A stretch of DNA of 64,000 nt from Locusta migratoria. Its lineage: Eukaryota > Arthropoda > Insecta > Orthoptera > Acrididae. This document shows positions 11,201 through 26,200 of this stretch, one piece after another. A program made the translations under genes and the position numbers. Numbering within the stretch: position 1 is the first letter of the stretch; every line of letters starts with the position of its first letter. The notes beneath the pieces are model-generated. The model worked only from the letters and a program-made list of their open reading frames with translations. It was not told the origin of the DNA and made no database searches. Location: NCBI GenBank assembly GCA_026315105.1, contig CM048745.1, positions 542,968,758 to 543,032,757 of the forward strand, written 5' to 3'.

Positions 11201-14200
11201 CATGAAGTCGCATATGATAGGAATGGTAGACCAAGTAAAAATCTGTAAATAATTTGCAAAACAGTGAATATCTATATGGGACTCCAGAATCTGTCAACTT
11301 TCTATGACTTGCAAATAACACCATAACACGAAGAGTCAGTCGGTATTGTGTTACCTGGCATTAGAGGTAGCATACACTCCGTTTAAGAGCGAATACTCTT
11401 TTCTTCAGAACTTAATGCGTGTCAGATGATAGATATGACTGAAGATATGAAATTCCCAACGAATGTTTGGAAACCTGATATGGATATACATGATAATATT
11501 GTTAATAATATTGCTCAAGATAGCAATACGCAGAAAGAGGATGTTATATTCTCAAATTTTGCCAATGTTGTTACAAGAACAGACGAGTAATAGATGTCCC
11601 TTGGGGAATCACATGTTTATAAACATGATAACAATGACTCATGGGCTGTAATATTGGACAGACGCATCGTACTGCAGCATTATCTCCCATCAGTTCAGAA
11701 CTGGAAAACCAGGTACCAACCGTTCCATGCAATATTACCACTTCTTTATGACGAAGATGTCACCCAGCTACGAAAGTAGAACTATCCGTTGAAAAAAGGA
11801 GAACGAACGTTTCCGAAGCATGGGCTGAAAAATCCTCATCGTTAAACTATGTGCGAGGATGAAGCTGAGACTCGTCAAACTATGTCCTACATGTAACTGC
11901 CGTCGGCCCACGGCCCTCTCGGATGTAGTTGGTGATCAGCACTTTTATAGGATCTGAAGTTGGAAATTTGTGGGAACACAGTACAATAGTTGCGAAACAT
12001 ATTCATTTGGAATGAATATTTTCCATGGTGTTATGACATTTTTTTTGTGTCCCCACTCTTGGAGGGTTATAAAAATGGTAAGGTACGAAACGTCTAACAA
12101 GCAAGCGAGTTGTAATTTGAATATGTCTCTTCGGGATAACGAAGTGCAATATTTTGGGACGCGAAGCATACTTCGTCTCCTCCCCTTAAAAAATTCAGGG
12201 CTTTGCCCTTAGCAGGCAAGGTGATAGCGTATTTTACATGTCCGAGGTCCGATACTCATCGAATTCCTCAACACGGAAAAACTATTAACAGTGATGTGTA
12301 CTGTGAGACACTCTGTAGTCTATGCAAGTCCAACAAGAGCAAACTGCCTTGGCTGTTCACGGAGAGAATAATTGTACTCCATGATAACGCGCATTTACAA
12401 GTCTAGAGAAAGACTCACACAAAGTGGCCTGGCCAGGTTCAAGTGGGAGAAGCTTTAAAATCCATCCTACAGCCTGGAAATGTCACCCTGTGCCTTCCAC
12501 CTGTTTTGTCCGCTTCAACATCTCAAAGAGAAGCGCTTAAGCTCGGACTGAAAGGTCCTCGTAGAGGAGTGGCTCTTGTCACAGCCACGGGAATTCTGGC
12601 AACAGGGAAATCTTCGGCTCGTTAAAAAGTGGAATAGTGGTGGTTACTTTTTAATCAAGGCTTCAGTTAAACCCACTATGTTGTTTCGATCCTTTTCATC
12701 TGAACCCTCTGATAGTTTGTTGACAAAGATCTTCTATTAGATCGTGGATTATTTTCAGAAGAGACTGACCAAAATGTTCAAATGTTTGTAATTCTATCGG
12801 ACCAAACTGCGTGGTCATCAGTCCGTAGCTTACAAACTACTTAAACCTAGGTAAACCAACCTAAGGACAACACACACACACCCATGCCCCAGGGAGGACT
12901 CGAACCGCACGCTCAGAAGCGAGACGCTTTAGACCGCTTGGCCACTCTACCGCGGCAGAGACTGACCTATCAGGATGTACAAACCCTTTTTTTCCTTCGA
13001 AATTAGACGTGTTTTGGTTTTCATTACCTGGTGCTTCGTAACAGTGTTGGTCTTCCGAAATGAAACTTTCACTCTGCAGCTGAGTGTGCGCTGATATGAA
13101 ACTTCCTGGCAGATTAAAATTGTGTGCGGGAACCGGGACTCGAACCTGGGACCTTTGCCATTCGCGGGCAAGCGCACTACCGAGTGTGCTATCCCGACAC
13201 GACTCACGATGCTGCCTCACAACTTTACTTCGGCCAAAATTGGCTGTGGCTAAGCCATGTCTCCACCATATCCTTTCTTCCAGGTGTGCTAGTCTTGCAT
13301 GGTTCGCAGGAGAGCTTCTGTGAAGTTTGGAAAGTAGGAGGCGAGGTACTGGCGGAAGTGAAGTTGTCAGGCTGCATCGTGAGTCGTGTCGGGATAGCAG
13401 AGTCGGTAGTGCGCTTGCCCGCGAAATGCAAAGGTCCCAGTTTCGAGACCTGATTCTGGCACACAATTTTAGTCTGCGAGGAAGATTCAGTGTTGGTCTT
13501 GTTGAATCGGGTAACCTACCTTTTCATCCTAATTCTTCCACGATATATCGGAAATCGTACACGCTGCCATCTTCAGTTGGAACCTGATGAATGCCATGCT
13601 GCTCCTTTCGGCACCCGATATATACGTTTGCCGCTACCCCTCAATCGCTACTTTCCTGCTACTCTCGGTGCAGCTGCTGGTAGTAGTGGGGAAATCGGCA
13701 ACCAGGCTCTATCTCTTGCCTGATGTGTCCTGCTGCTGACGTCAGACACGCGGTTGTTTGCACGCTATGTTCTTAACACAACAAGTACCATTGGTACCTA
13801 GTCTCAATTTATTTGGTTGTTGACCAACTACTACTTGTTTCATTTTGACCCAAAAGGTTTGTGACACATAATAAATGAAAGGAGAAAGAAATCAGTCAAT
13901 ATTCTATCACACCTCAGCCCACTCAAAAATATTTTTTTGGTGTCACAGAGATAGGAACTTCTTCCTAACTAACTGAAGTCTTCTAACAGGACCATCTCGC
14001 GTAGTGCTTTTCACCTCATGTAGCATAGAAATACTAAATACATATTAAGAAAGTTTTAAAGCTTCTGCACGACAAAGCGACAGAGCTAAGTACCTCGAGC
14101 CGCAGGAGAGAGCTGTAGCAAGTGGCAAGACATGCTTCCAGCGCTTTCGCCGAATATTGTGACATTTTGTGGGTCTCCTCCAAAGTTGGCGATGTTATTC

Positions 14201-17200
14201 TTGACCCATTTGAGAGCCATAACTTGATCTTTGAGACCAGCGTTCCCAGGAACTACCTCGTCTCCAGTAGACAGGAAACCTGAAAGACAACTAGGTTGTA
14301 CCACAGTGTTTTGTAGACAGACTGGTCGAAGAGAGTCGTAACAAATACTGTACTATCTGCGTAGGAGAACGCACTTGTCTTACCTAGTACACCAAGACGA
14401 TAATTGATTGTGACCAGCACAACGTCATGTTCCAGCAGGTGCTCAGGTCCGTATAAATCCGTGTTTCCAGACCCTGCCACAAACGCTCCTCCATGAATCC
14501 ACACCATTACTGGAATCAATTTGGCACCTGCTCCTGTCGGAAGCTGAAAAGCACGAAATACAATACAAGTGTGTCTCGCGGGAGTGGCCGTTGCGGATTG
14601 TCCGTCTACTTCCCGTCGGAGTTTCTAGTCCTCCCTCAGGCATGGGTGTGTCTGTTGTCCATAGTGCAAGTTAGTTTAGGTAGTTTGTGAGTCTAGCGGC
14701 TGATGACCAAAACAGTTTGGTCCAATAGATTTACAAACATCTGCGTATTTGAAGCAAGTGTGAAACACCTCAGAAGCAAAATGCACGTCTCTACGTATAA
14801 CGTATTTACAATTCCATATTAACCAAAAAGAGAGGTGATGAATTTTACTCATCTATGCAACAGAAGGCACCTGTTAGTCAGTTTAACAAACCATGAGACG
14901 CACTGAGATGTCTGTTGCTAATCAGTAACGGTGAAAATAACCAACTGGTAGGGTTGACAGAGCATGCAGACAGAATCTAAATGAATGTCTCTTTAGATGT
15001 AGGGTGCTAGGTGGCCAACGCTGGATATTACTGGGAGTTGATTGAAATCTACATGGAATCGCAGCACCATACGAGGCGAATATGTGCTGCGTCAAAGATA
15101 TAAAAGATGAGCACTACCTTCTCGACTAATCTTGGTTCAGCTTCAAAACAACTGTAAATGATTCACGCATATGCAAAATAACATGATTCCTGTTATGTCT
15201 GATAGTATGGCATAATATTACCGAAAATTGCTTTCTAATGTGCAATGCGGTATCCCCCGTCTCAAGAGCTGCGATGTGAAATTACAGATTACTCGTACGA
15301 AAATAAACGAGTGTGACAAAATGTTTCGATATGAATGTTTTTTAACTTGTCATATATGTCGAGAAACTAATTCTCCTCTTTTAATTATTTGTCCCTGGCC
15401 AGGAAATATCCACCTTTTTGTGTACTATTAGAATTGTTCTCATTGGAGTACGATTCAGTCTGGCACCCATCATCTCTCACAGTTTATAACTGAGTCGGTC
15501 AACAAGGGCTTTGAATGAAATGTCCTTAAATATTTCATCACGAAAATAAAATAAACGCCTTGTTGACGGTTATTTTATTGTAATTAATTAAAACTTGCTG
15601 CAATAATTGACAGAAATAACCTCCCTAATGCAGCCTTCACTAGTCCGTCCTCTTAGTAATCCGGCGCACACCCAAAAAGACGCACACAACACCGAATTAT
15701 CGTGCTCAACATTGTTGTTATGCTTAAGCAATTCTATAAAAACCGTATTTCCTAATTGAGACTCTATCTGTAGTTCTGTATCATACCTTATAAAAGAAAC
15801 ACGTTATGTATCATAATGCTAGAGTATTATGACATTTCGAGAAACTAAAAAAATATAATTAAATGTACAAGAATGACAGTGGATTCTGAAGAAAAGGATT
15901 GCATCAAACGCAGCTCACTTTGTCTGTAAACGAGACCTAGAAACCAGTAGGTACCTAGACGCCTAAATAAATGCTTTCTTATTCTTCATACTGGCAGGCG
16001 TTCAATAGAGTTCCAAACTGCCGACATAACAATCAAAATGCGACGTGACATCGGACAAAGGCGTCAGAGATACAACCCATCCCATGATCCTCGTAGAAAA
16101 AATAATTAAAAAAATGTATTAAAGCTCCACTCTACCACATATTCAAGTCCACTGCTGCTACAAGGGAGCAAGTTTCTTCAGACGTATATTTTATACAGAA
16201 TGGTATTTTGTTTCCAAGTCCTCAATAAACCAACGCTTCTGGTAATCTGCCATTCATAAGTGCAATGATTTGCCGGATTAACGAAAGTCTAGTGTGTCAA
16301 CTATTATGTCCACCCCTGTCTGGATGTCCAATGAGTCTGAGCACATACTAGATTTAGCTGGAATTTACATACTGTTCATAAATAATACTACTTATTGAAG
16401 GAACAGTGACTTATCTACCTCCCTGCAAAGTGTGAACCGATTCGAACATGTTTTAAAAGTAGAAGCAACGCCACCTAAATAAAAGGCCTGAGCACTGGCT
16501 TGTCACGTCACACAGAGTTGCGCACGCTTGCGTAACTGTTTGGCTGGCGGCTATGGGGCAGAGAGCTGTGTCCTACCGGCCAGCATGTCAGCTGCGCGAT
16601 GCCTGGGTACCAAGGCCATCGAGCAAAACAGGCCGCGGCGCGCAAGTCACGTCATGTAAGCAAGATAGTCCTGAGCTGACGCGATCGCTAGCTGATTGGT
16701 CGGTCGCTGGGGCACAGCCCACTGTCTCATAGAGGCCGGCCACTCAGCTAGCGATCGCGCCGGCTCAGGACTACCTTGCTTACGTGACATGACGGGCGCG
16801 CCACGGCCTGTCTTTCTCGTTGACCTCAGGGATACTCTGTGTGACATAACGCAATAGCGTGAGGGCCTTGTCTTTAGCTGGTGTTGATTGAAGTCACGCA
16901 CTTTAAAACAGCACACAAAGGCACATGTTTGTAAATCTATTGGACCAAACTGCATGGTCATCAGCCTGTAGCTTACAAACTACTTAAACCTAGGTAAACG
17001 AAGGACAAAACACACACACACACCTATGCCCCGGGGAGGACTCGAAGATCTGACGGCGAGAAACCGCGCGTTCCGCATCGAGGCGCCTTAGACTGGCACA
17101 CAAAGGAAAAAGGCATTTGCACGTAAACTCCAAATAAAATTGAAACACTGCACATAAATATTGGTTCTCTTAGCATCAATTTCAATCCAATCGACATCCT

Positions 17201-20200
17201 TCGCAAAAGAAATGAATCCATTCTCATAAATTCCCTAGGTGCCTGGTCTGGTTTGTCGCTCAAATTTTGATTGTATATTTTAACATAGAATAACAAGTTT
17301 CAGCTTGGTGGGCGATATGAAATACTTGTTTTACAAAAATTTACATATCTATTTCGCTCGATGGAACATTATCAGTGTTGTAAAATCAAGGTCCTTGATT
17401 CAGGCATTAAAACAATATGAAAATATACTCACCAAGATTGTTAAATTGTATAACGAAATTACATACCAGATTGTAAATCATGATGAATGACTCATGTACT
17501 CTGCATAAAACATTTAATGCTCAGATGCATAAAATAACTGAAAAGGTCTTCCTGGCACATGTAAAAAGTTTAAAATGAGCAATATTTCTTAAAAATATAA
17601 CTGAAATGAACAGTTTTCAGCGCCCTCAAGCGAGTGTCTATTAAAACATATTATAAAAAAGCGAAATTTGCCTACTTTTACTATTAAAATTTAATGTTTA
17701 CAGTATGTCAGGTACAAAATTATTTCTTTTAAAAAGTGAATTAAGAGAATCATAAAAGCTCACCAATTTTGTACCTGCCACACTGTAAACCTTAAATATT
17801 AATAGTCAAAGTAGGCAAATTGTGATGTTTTAAGATATATTTTAATAGAAACTCGCCCGAGGATGCTGAAAACTATTACTGTCAGTTATATTTCTAGGAA
17901 ATGCTGCTTAATCTATATACTTGTCAATTTTTAAACTCCACCATGTATTGTCGTGTACATCTTTTTGTGCATTTCATATTATTTCTCTTTTTAAAAAAAT
18001 GCTACAATTTAATGAAATTTTCAAATAAAGAGTGCACCAGGCACCAAATGCCTGCAGGTTAAGCTGCGTAGATGAATGTAAGCCGCTGCCTTTTTTCAAA
18101 CTTGTATCATTTACCAGGAAGACATTTTTAGTAATTTTATGGGTCTTACCATTAAATGTTTTATGCAGAATACATAGGTCATCCTGACTTACAATCTGGG
18201 ATGTAATTTCGTTAAACTATTGTAACATTCTTGGAGTGTACATTTTTATGTTATTTTTAATGACTGACTCAAGAAACTTGGTTTTACAGCGCTGATGATG
18301 TTCCATCATGGGAACGGAATATGTAAATTCTTGTAAAATAAATATTTCATATCGCTCACCAAGCTGAAACTTCTTTTTTATTGCATTATTATGGTGTGCT
18401 GGCATAATCTCCAATATGGAAACAAATTACTGTAAAATAGCTACATTATGGAAACTACATTACTATCAGTTTAATAAGTCATGGTTGCAAAATACTGACA
18501 CGAATAATTTACAGACGAATGGAAAAACTGGTGGAATCCGACCTTGGGGAAGATCAGTTTTGATTTAGGAGAAATGTTGGAACACGGTAGGCAATACTCA
18601 CTTTACGACTTATTTTAGAAGATAGGCTAAGAAAAGGCAAACGTACGTTTTAGCGATTGTAGATTTGGAGAAAGGTATTGACAATGTCGACTGGAATACG
18701 CTGTTTCAAATTCTGAAGGTAGCAGGGGTAAAATATAGGGAGCGGAGAGTTATACTCAAGTTATACAAAAACCAAACAGCGGTTATTAGAGCCGAAGGGT
18801 ATGAAAGGGACGCAGAGGTTGGGAATGGAGTAAGACAGGGTTGTAGTCCTTCGCCATTGTTGTTCAACTGTACATAGAGCAAGCAGTGAAGGAATGCAAG
18901 GAGACAATTGGAGAGGGAATTAAAGTTCAGGGATAAGAAATAAAAACTTTGCGGTTTGCCGATGAGACCGCAAAGGATCTGGAAGAGCAATTGAATGGAA
19001 TGGACAATGTTTTGAAAAGAGGTTATAAGATGAAAATCAACAAGAGTAAAACAAGGATAATGGAATGCAGCGTCAAAAAATCAGGCGATGCTGAAGGAAT
19101 TAAATTGGGTAATGAGGCAATAAAATTAGTAGACTAGTTTTGTTACTTGCTTAGCAAGATAACTTCTGATGGCCGAAGTAAAGAAGATATAAAATGCAAA
19201 ATGGCCATGGGAAAAAAGCGTTTCTGAAAAAACTTGTTGACGTCCAAAATTACTTTAAATGTTAGGAAGTCCTTTGTGAAGGCATTTGTCTGGAGTGGAG
19301 CATTGTATGGAAGTGAAGCGTGGGCAATAAGGAGTTCAGAAAAAAAAGATGATAGAAGCTTTTGAAATGTGGTGCTACAGACGAATGATGAAAATTAGAT
19401 GAGTAGATCACGTAACTAATGAGGAGGTACTCAACATAAATGGGGAGAAAAGGAATTTCTGGCGTATTCTGACTAAGAGAAGGGAAAGATTGGTTGGACA
19501 CATCCTGAGACATCAAGGAATCGTCAACATAGCATTAGAAGGAAGTGTGTGGGGTAAAAATCGTAGAGGAAGACCGAAGGACTAATACAGTAAGCAGATT
19601 CAAAGGGATGTAGGTTGCCGAATGTATTCTCAGATGAAGAGACTTGCACAGGACAGGGTAGCCTGGAGAGCTGCATCAAGTCAGTCTGCGGACTGAAGAC
19701 CACAACAACAACATGACTGATGTTCCAATATCCTGTGACAGTACCGCCCGACGAGTAGCACTCAATCATTATGTTTGGAGAGAACTATCTTAATAAATTT
19801 TCTTGCACCGCAAACCCTGACCTTGCCAATGCACAAAATTGTTACACTCTTTTCTTTTTTTAATTCAGTTGCATTATAACTATGTATACAGGTGATGTTG
19901 ATGGAGATGCCATATCTGTATAAATCTGTAATTTGGAAAAATCGGGTTAAATAGCCGTGAAGCTCGGACTCATGGCTGGGCAGCGGAGAGCGGAGAGCAG
20001 GTGTGTGTATGGCCGGCCAGGAAATGAGCTTAGCGCTCTCCTGGAAAGGTCGTGACGTCAGAGGAAATCCACCGCACGAGTGAGGCGACAGTGTATAGAG
20101 TATGATAAAGTTACATTTAAAAAATGAAACACAAGGCAGAGAAGTGCGACATAGTTTCCGAAAGGGTTGCATATGACATGTCTAGTAACGCACAGGCGTC

Positions 20201-23200
20201 CCTCCTATCAAGTACATATAAAAAGTTTTAATAGAACAAATATACGGAAATTTAGTGTTTAATATTCACTGAATATATGACATCAACTGCGATTGGGCAA
20301 AGCTGAAAATATGTACCCAACCGGGATTCGAACCCGGGTCTCCTGCTTTCTAGGCAGTTGCGCTGACCCTACACCACTGGGGACACAGTAATCACGCCCC
20401 TGCAAGGACTACCTATGCTCGCCTCCCGTCAGATACAAATTCCCAGCTTCACCCTGCCCACAGTACTCAAACTCGTAGCTATGAAACTCATTTCCGTAAG
20501 AGTAAGGGCTTCAAACTTGCCCACCCCTCCCCACTAACGGTGGGATCATTGCCCGTCACCGGCATATTATATATATACATGTGGCGTCTGTTCCGAAAGA
20601 ACAGACGTCACTTCTGATCCTGCAGTTGTTATTCTTTTAATATTAACTGAATATATGACATCAACTGCGACTGGGCAAAGCTGAAAATGTGTATATATTT
20701 AGTGTTTAGTTAAAAATTCATAATGTGAAAACCATTTAAGTTACAGAGGTGAGCGAGAGCTCACATAAAAAGTCTCAACAAGGTGCATCATCTGATATGC
20801 TTGCAGTCGACATAAGATAATATTGATCACAGAAAACCTAATTTACTAATACCATTGTATAAATTTATTAATAACATAAAGTACAAGACAGATACACAAC
20901 CAGCATGGCAGTATTTGTTCATAGGTGTTGTATTATAAAATAACTATACCATAAAATGACATTGATCAAATCTACTTACACATGTTTTATTTCTTTAAGT
21001 AATTAATTTGTATTTAATCACTCCATTGAAGAAATGAGATGTAATGAAATGAAATATTAATTATGATAATCAATTCCACGTTTATTTTGTGTTAAGTGTG
21101 TTTAAAGATGTATTTGGTATTTGTATTAAATGTACGATATAGTTGGCAAAAGCTCATCATTCCGTTCGAAAGTAAGGCCTTACAAAATAGTTTGCACATA
21201 TTTCAGCGAATTTCGAATATCAGTGAAACTTACCTTGGGAGTGTAGATGTTGAGGTACAAGCAGTCTTCGTCCCCTTTGTACTTATTTGTAAGAAAAATG
21301 TCAATCTGCGGTGCAACATTGGGCTCAATTGTCGCATTTCGAATCCCACTCCATTTTTCTGGTGGTTCTGGAGACTGAAAGATAATAATATATTTTTAGC
21401 ATTTGCAGTGCAAGTTCATATTTGCATTGGCCTACAATTTATTTATTACTTTTCCTAGACAATTTATAAATAATATGATTCAAGTTGCTAAAATTAGAGG
21501 TAGCATTTATATATTCAGGTACCCAGTGATAGACTAAACGCAGTTCCGCTCCAGTTCTTTGCTTCATATTTAAGTGATATACTTGTAGCTCCGACAGAGT
21601 GATTGCAATCCGGAGTTGTTTTACCATCAATGACGAGCTGTCAGCCGTCAGCCGTCAGCCGTCAGCTGTCGCAGCTGAAATGCTAGTATTTTGTGCCAAC
21701 GTGTAGTGAAGTTCACAGGTAGTGTCAGCTATGGTTTAATTGTTGTCAGATTTCTTTATTCAGGATAAAGACGAAGGAGTGCTTCCATCTTACCTTTTCT
21801 GTGCCATCAATGATTTTTTATCAGCTTTTAATGTTAAATAGTTGCTTTGTTAAAATCGCTCTCTGATTAATTATTCACACTTCTGCTTTTTGTGTAATAA
21901 ACACTGACCTGCGTGAGTTATTGATGGCAGTCTAAATTGTTTCATGTTCCGCTGATGTTCCTATATACGTATGATCATATTGGCGCAGTCCCCATTGTTA
22001 TGCTAAATAGAAACGCATGATGTCTAAGACTAAAGGATATTGTGCTTCATAAGAAGGACGTAAAACTGAACGACAGTCGCGACTGAGTGGTTGCCAGTTC
22101 AGTTCTTTGAAAATATATGAGACTTAATTATCCTAAGCTAAGGAGACACACACATACATACATGCCTGAGGAAGGACTCGAAAATCTGAAGGAAAGCAAC
22201 TGCGCGTTCCTCATCAAGGCGCCTTAGAGCACACGGCCATTCAACCGCGGCAAAGCGGCTGTATGCCGATCTATTTTGACAGAAGCAAGGGGAGGGTGAG
22301 TGTACACAAATGCGCAGAATTGGAGGTTTCTTTGTAGCGGTCTATGAGAATTTTGACATCGCTTACATGGGCACCCAAAACCGGATTTCGTAAACCTAGT
22401 TGCCATTTCCGCTTTTGACTGGTCATGTGAACACCTCCAAAATTTTTCCTGGCAGATAAAAAATTTTGTGCCGGAACCGGGAGTCAAACCTGGAACCTTT
22501 GCCTTTGCCTTTTGCGCTATCCCGACTCATGATGCCGCCTCACAACTTTACTTCCGCCAGTACCTCGCCTCCTACTTTCCAAACTTTGATTATGGAAATC
22601 CGCTTCAGTAAGTGGTTTTCGAATTTCAAATCGAAATAGTTTTTAAACGTTTTTGGCTTGTCAGAATGCGTTTTCTTGTTAAGAAGTTTAGGCTCATATG
22701 GACATTTTATACCGTGAAAGAGAGGTATAAAAATTAAGAGTGAGCATGAACCTATTTATTTAAGTAAAGAAAAATAGCAATTGAGATTACTAAATAACGA
22801 ACTGAGAGAGCAGTTTCTCAATCGCCACAATGAGTGTGCTAGAAGTTCCGCTTCAGTCTATAACATGTAAACACGAAAGCGAAAAACGGTTTACGAAATT
22901 CAGTAGTGCTTGTGTGTTCCGACAGTCTGTCTGGACGCATGGGCTGCTGTTCGGGAGAACCCGGCATTTAGCAGCGTTCAATGGCAGACCGCAGAAGCAG
23001 GGAAGGAAGCTGAGGGCTTGGCGTCCCGTCAACCGCATGGTCGTTAAAGACGGGACGCTCCGTTCCGTTTCCGCCTTTAGAACACTTAGTTAGGTGCATA
23101 CTGGGTTCATAAAACAGACTCATGCATGTTAAAGAGGTTATAAGCTCATTTTACAGCTACAAAAAGGATTGCGATCACTTGGAAGCGGCTTAAATCGCCG

Positions 23201-26200
23201 TTTTAGTCCATACGTTACCATAAGTTCACTATCATGAAAAAATACGAAACTTATAACAATTCTATCCCGTTAACTCATTGGCCGATTGCCGAAAGTAGTC
23301 AGCAAATCTATCTCAGTGCACTTTATCAGGTTACCTAAGGAAATTCAATGAAATACTACGTAATGCTGACTGAGGAGCGCAATTTGCACTTCAATATATA
23401 TATATATATATATAGGGGCATTGCGGTTATATTGGAGTAAGGAAGAAGGCCATAAAGTGTTTAAATAGCTCTTTTCTTAAAAGTACTTAAAGTAATAAAA
23501 CGCCGGCCGCGGTGGCCGAGGTGACTGAGGCGCTCCAGTCACGGTCAGCACGGCCACTACGGTGGAGGTTCGAATCCCCCCTCGGGCATGGATATTTGTG
23601 CCGTCTTTAGTATTAGCTAGTTCATAAGTAGTTTGTAAGCTTAGGGACTGATGACCCCGTAGTTAAGTCCCATAAGTTGTACAAACATTTGATTTGAGTA
23701 ATAAAACTTTCCAGCAAACGACTATTATTTGTACATGAAAACTAAAGTAGGATAAGATTAAACGCAAATTTCCGTTAGATTAGACGTATAATAAACCCTC
23801 TTACCATTAAAACAAATCGTTTATCTTTTTAATCTCAAAGGCACGTGAGATGTGTTAGTTTCTTGTTGTGGGAGTTAAATTCATTGAGGTGGTTGAAAAG
23901 GTGTACCCGGGCTGCATGTCGAACCTAGATCCGCTGATTACTAGGCAGACGCCCCATCCATCTTTTTTTTCCGTTTTCCTTTTTGTTCCTCAGGTAGCTC
24001 GGTTCTTTGATTGTTGTATATTGATTGTTGATTCTTCTTTCTTTTTCATCAGAGGGAGGAGCCAGTCCTCTCATCAAACGCGGTGAGTCACCGCGCTGCA
24101 TTAAGCCACCTTGACTTGAGGTATATCGCAGCTGCAGGAACTACTCTGACACGCTCTCAGCCAAAATCTAAATTCATAACTTAAACTGCTATCGTAGTTC
24201 CCATTACCCATTATTTTCATTTACTGCATCAATGGTTAGCCAATTCCCGCAAAGAGATAGAGTCTAGCATTCATAAACTACTGAAATTTTGTGATTTTTT
24301 TTTCCTGTCGACACACAAATTATACATACACTTCTGGAAAAAGAATGAAAAAAATGTATACCAGTAAAGTCTAAGCCGATATTGATCCAAAGACAGCATG
24401 TGCAACATGGGGCGTAATACACTGGTCAAAACAATTACGGGATAAGTTCAGATATCCAGAAGTATATTTATCAAAGGAATGAACTAAATGGTTTGACGTG
24501 TCTCTGTTCGTTATATGGAGTGGAGGCGACTACATCACGGCAACTGAGATTGTGTTAATAACAAAAAACTGATGCAGAGGGGATTGGTGTTGACTTGTGT
24601 TTACTCCACAAACGAATTACACAAGCATTTGCGTTCAGATAGTGTAGAGAGCAGGTACTTCAAAGCAACAAGCAAGTGATTTTGCCGAAGTTATGGCATG
24701 GAAAGCCATAGGAAGGTTGGAAGCGGGATTCACACGAAGGACGAGGCTGCAGCTATTGGAGTGTCCCAGATTGTAATTTCCAGGGCCTGCACGCAATTCC
24801 AGAAAACAAGAACCGTTAAAAGAAGGCAAGACCAAGGTCGTCCACGGGTTATCATCAGCAAGAGATGACTGTCACCTCCGGTTAACACGCCCTCGAAACA
24901 GGAAGATGAATTCAGCTGCCACTCACCCTCCAGGCAGCAACAGGACGCGCAATATCAACAAAAACAATTCGAAATCGCATACGAAAATGGGGCCTCTGCG
25001 AAAAGAGGCCTATGTTTTGTGTGTGTGTGTGTCACATTAAAATTCCGCAGAAACTGGGCCAAGATTGGAGACGTAACGAATGGCGCCGCATTCTGTTCAC
25101 AGGTGAGTCAAGGTCCTTCATCTCGAGAGAACGTGGAATTTGCAACAATCCTGCTTATGTGCAGAAAATCATCACTATATTATGGTGGTGGATAAATGGT
25201 GTGGGCAGGAGTCAGTATTGGCGGACGTAGGGACCTCTATGTCGTTCAGAATAGCGTTTTCACTGTTCAGTGATATAGAGAGTAGGTCCTTCGACGTTTT
25301 GTTGTGCCCTAAGCTGTTGCCATAACAGATGGTTTCCTTCTGGTGGATGTTAACGCTTGTCCCACCCAGCTTCACTTATGCATAAGGTGAATGAAGCTGA
25401 GGGAATTGAACGAATGGAGTGGCCAACTTGTTCACCAGACTTAAATTCCACTGAGCATGTCTGAAATGCAATGGCAGACGCATTTTATCCAGACCAGCAC
25501 CTCCCACAATGGTTGCAAATTTAGATGTTGCACTCGTTGAAGAACGGACAAATATCCCTCAAGAGATGATTGATAACCTCGTAGTGACCACTACATGCAA
25601 AAGTGCAACTTAACTGGCCGTCTGAGGTGATCACACAGCATACTAGAGGGCAACATCTTTTTCACTATTATGGTAGCACCATGGTCCCTCTCTCTAAATA
25701 AAAGCCATTTACACCTCAAGTAAAGACTTGAGACTGCAAAGTATCGTACTGTACCACACACAAATTACAAATGTAGCAATATTTGAATATAATACGATAC
25801 TGTATGTATATTGTCTATGATATCTCACATGATGAGCCGCTAATTGTTTTGAGCAGTGTAAGTGTACTGATAACGGTTTCCACCAATAGAAAGCGTAGTT
25901 TCCCATTTGTGTGAGAGCAGTCTGCGTGTTCCCTGTAATAGGGAATGTTGATACCAGCGTGAGATACAAACAAAATCAAATGTTTGTATAGCTTTGGGAC
26001 TTAACTACGGGGTCATCAGTCCCTAAACTGACAAACTACTTATGAACTAGCTAACACTAAGGACGGCACAAATATCCATGCCCGAGGGGGATTCGAACCC
26101 CCGACAGTCAAATAAATAGCTTTCGAGGTATTTGGAGGCCCCCAAAACGAGAGCCCCGGGGCGTTGCCAGTTTGGAGATTTCGCGTGAAACTCAAAGAAA

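Noticed and set aside
12861..13466. 201-codon minus-strand open frame
   Set aside because: It runs through SINE-like repeats in both orientations (tRNA-like boxes), not a gene.
19762..20172. 136-codon minus-strand open frame
   Set aside because: No motif, no family resemblance, and it overlaps mixed repeat-like sequence; treated as chance.
20318..20395. Candidate tRNA gene on the minus strand
   Set aside because: The B-box region is good, but it is embedded in a repeat body with flanking direct repeats, so it is SINE-like; no clean cloverleaf was confirmed.
23502..23600. tRNA gene suggested by strong A and B boxes
   Set aside because: The same sequence recurs about a dozen times with a common tail and short target duplications, which marks it as a SINE.
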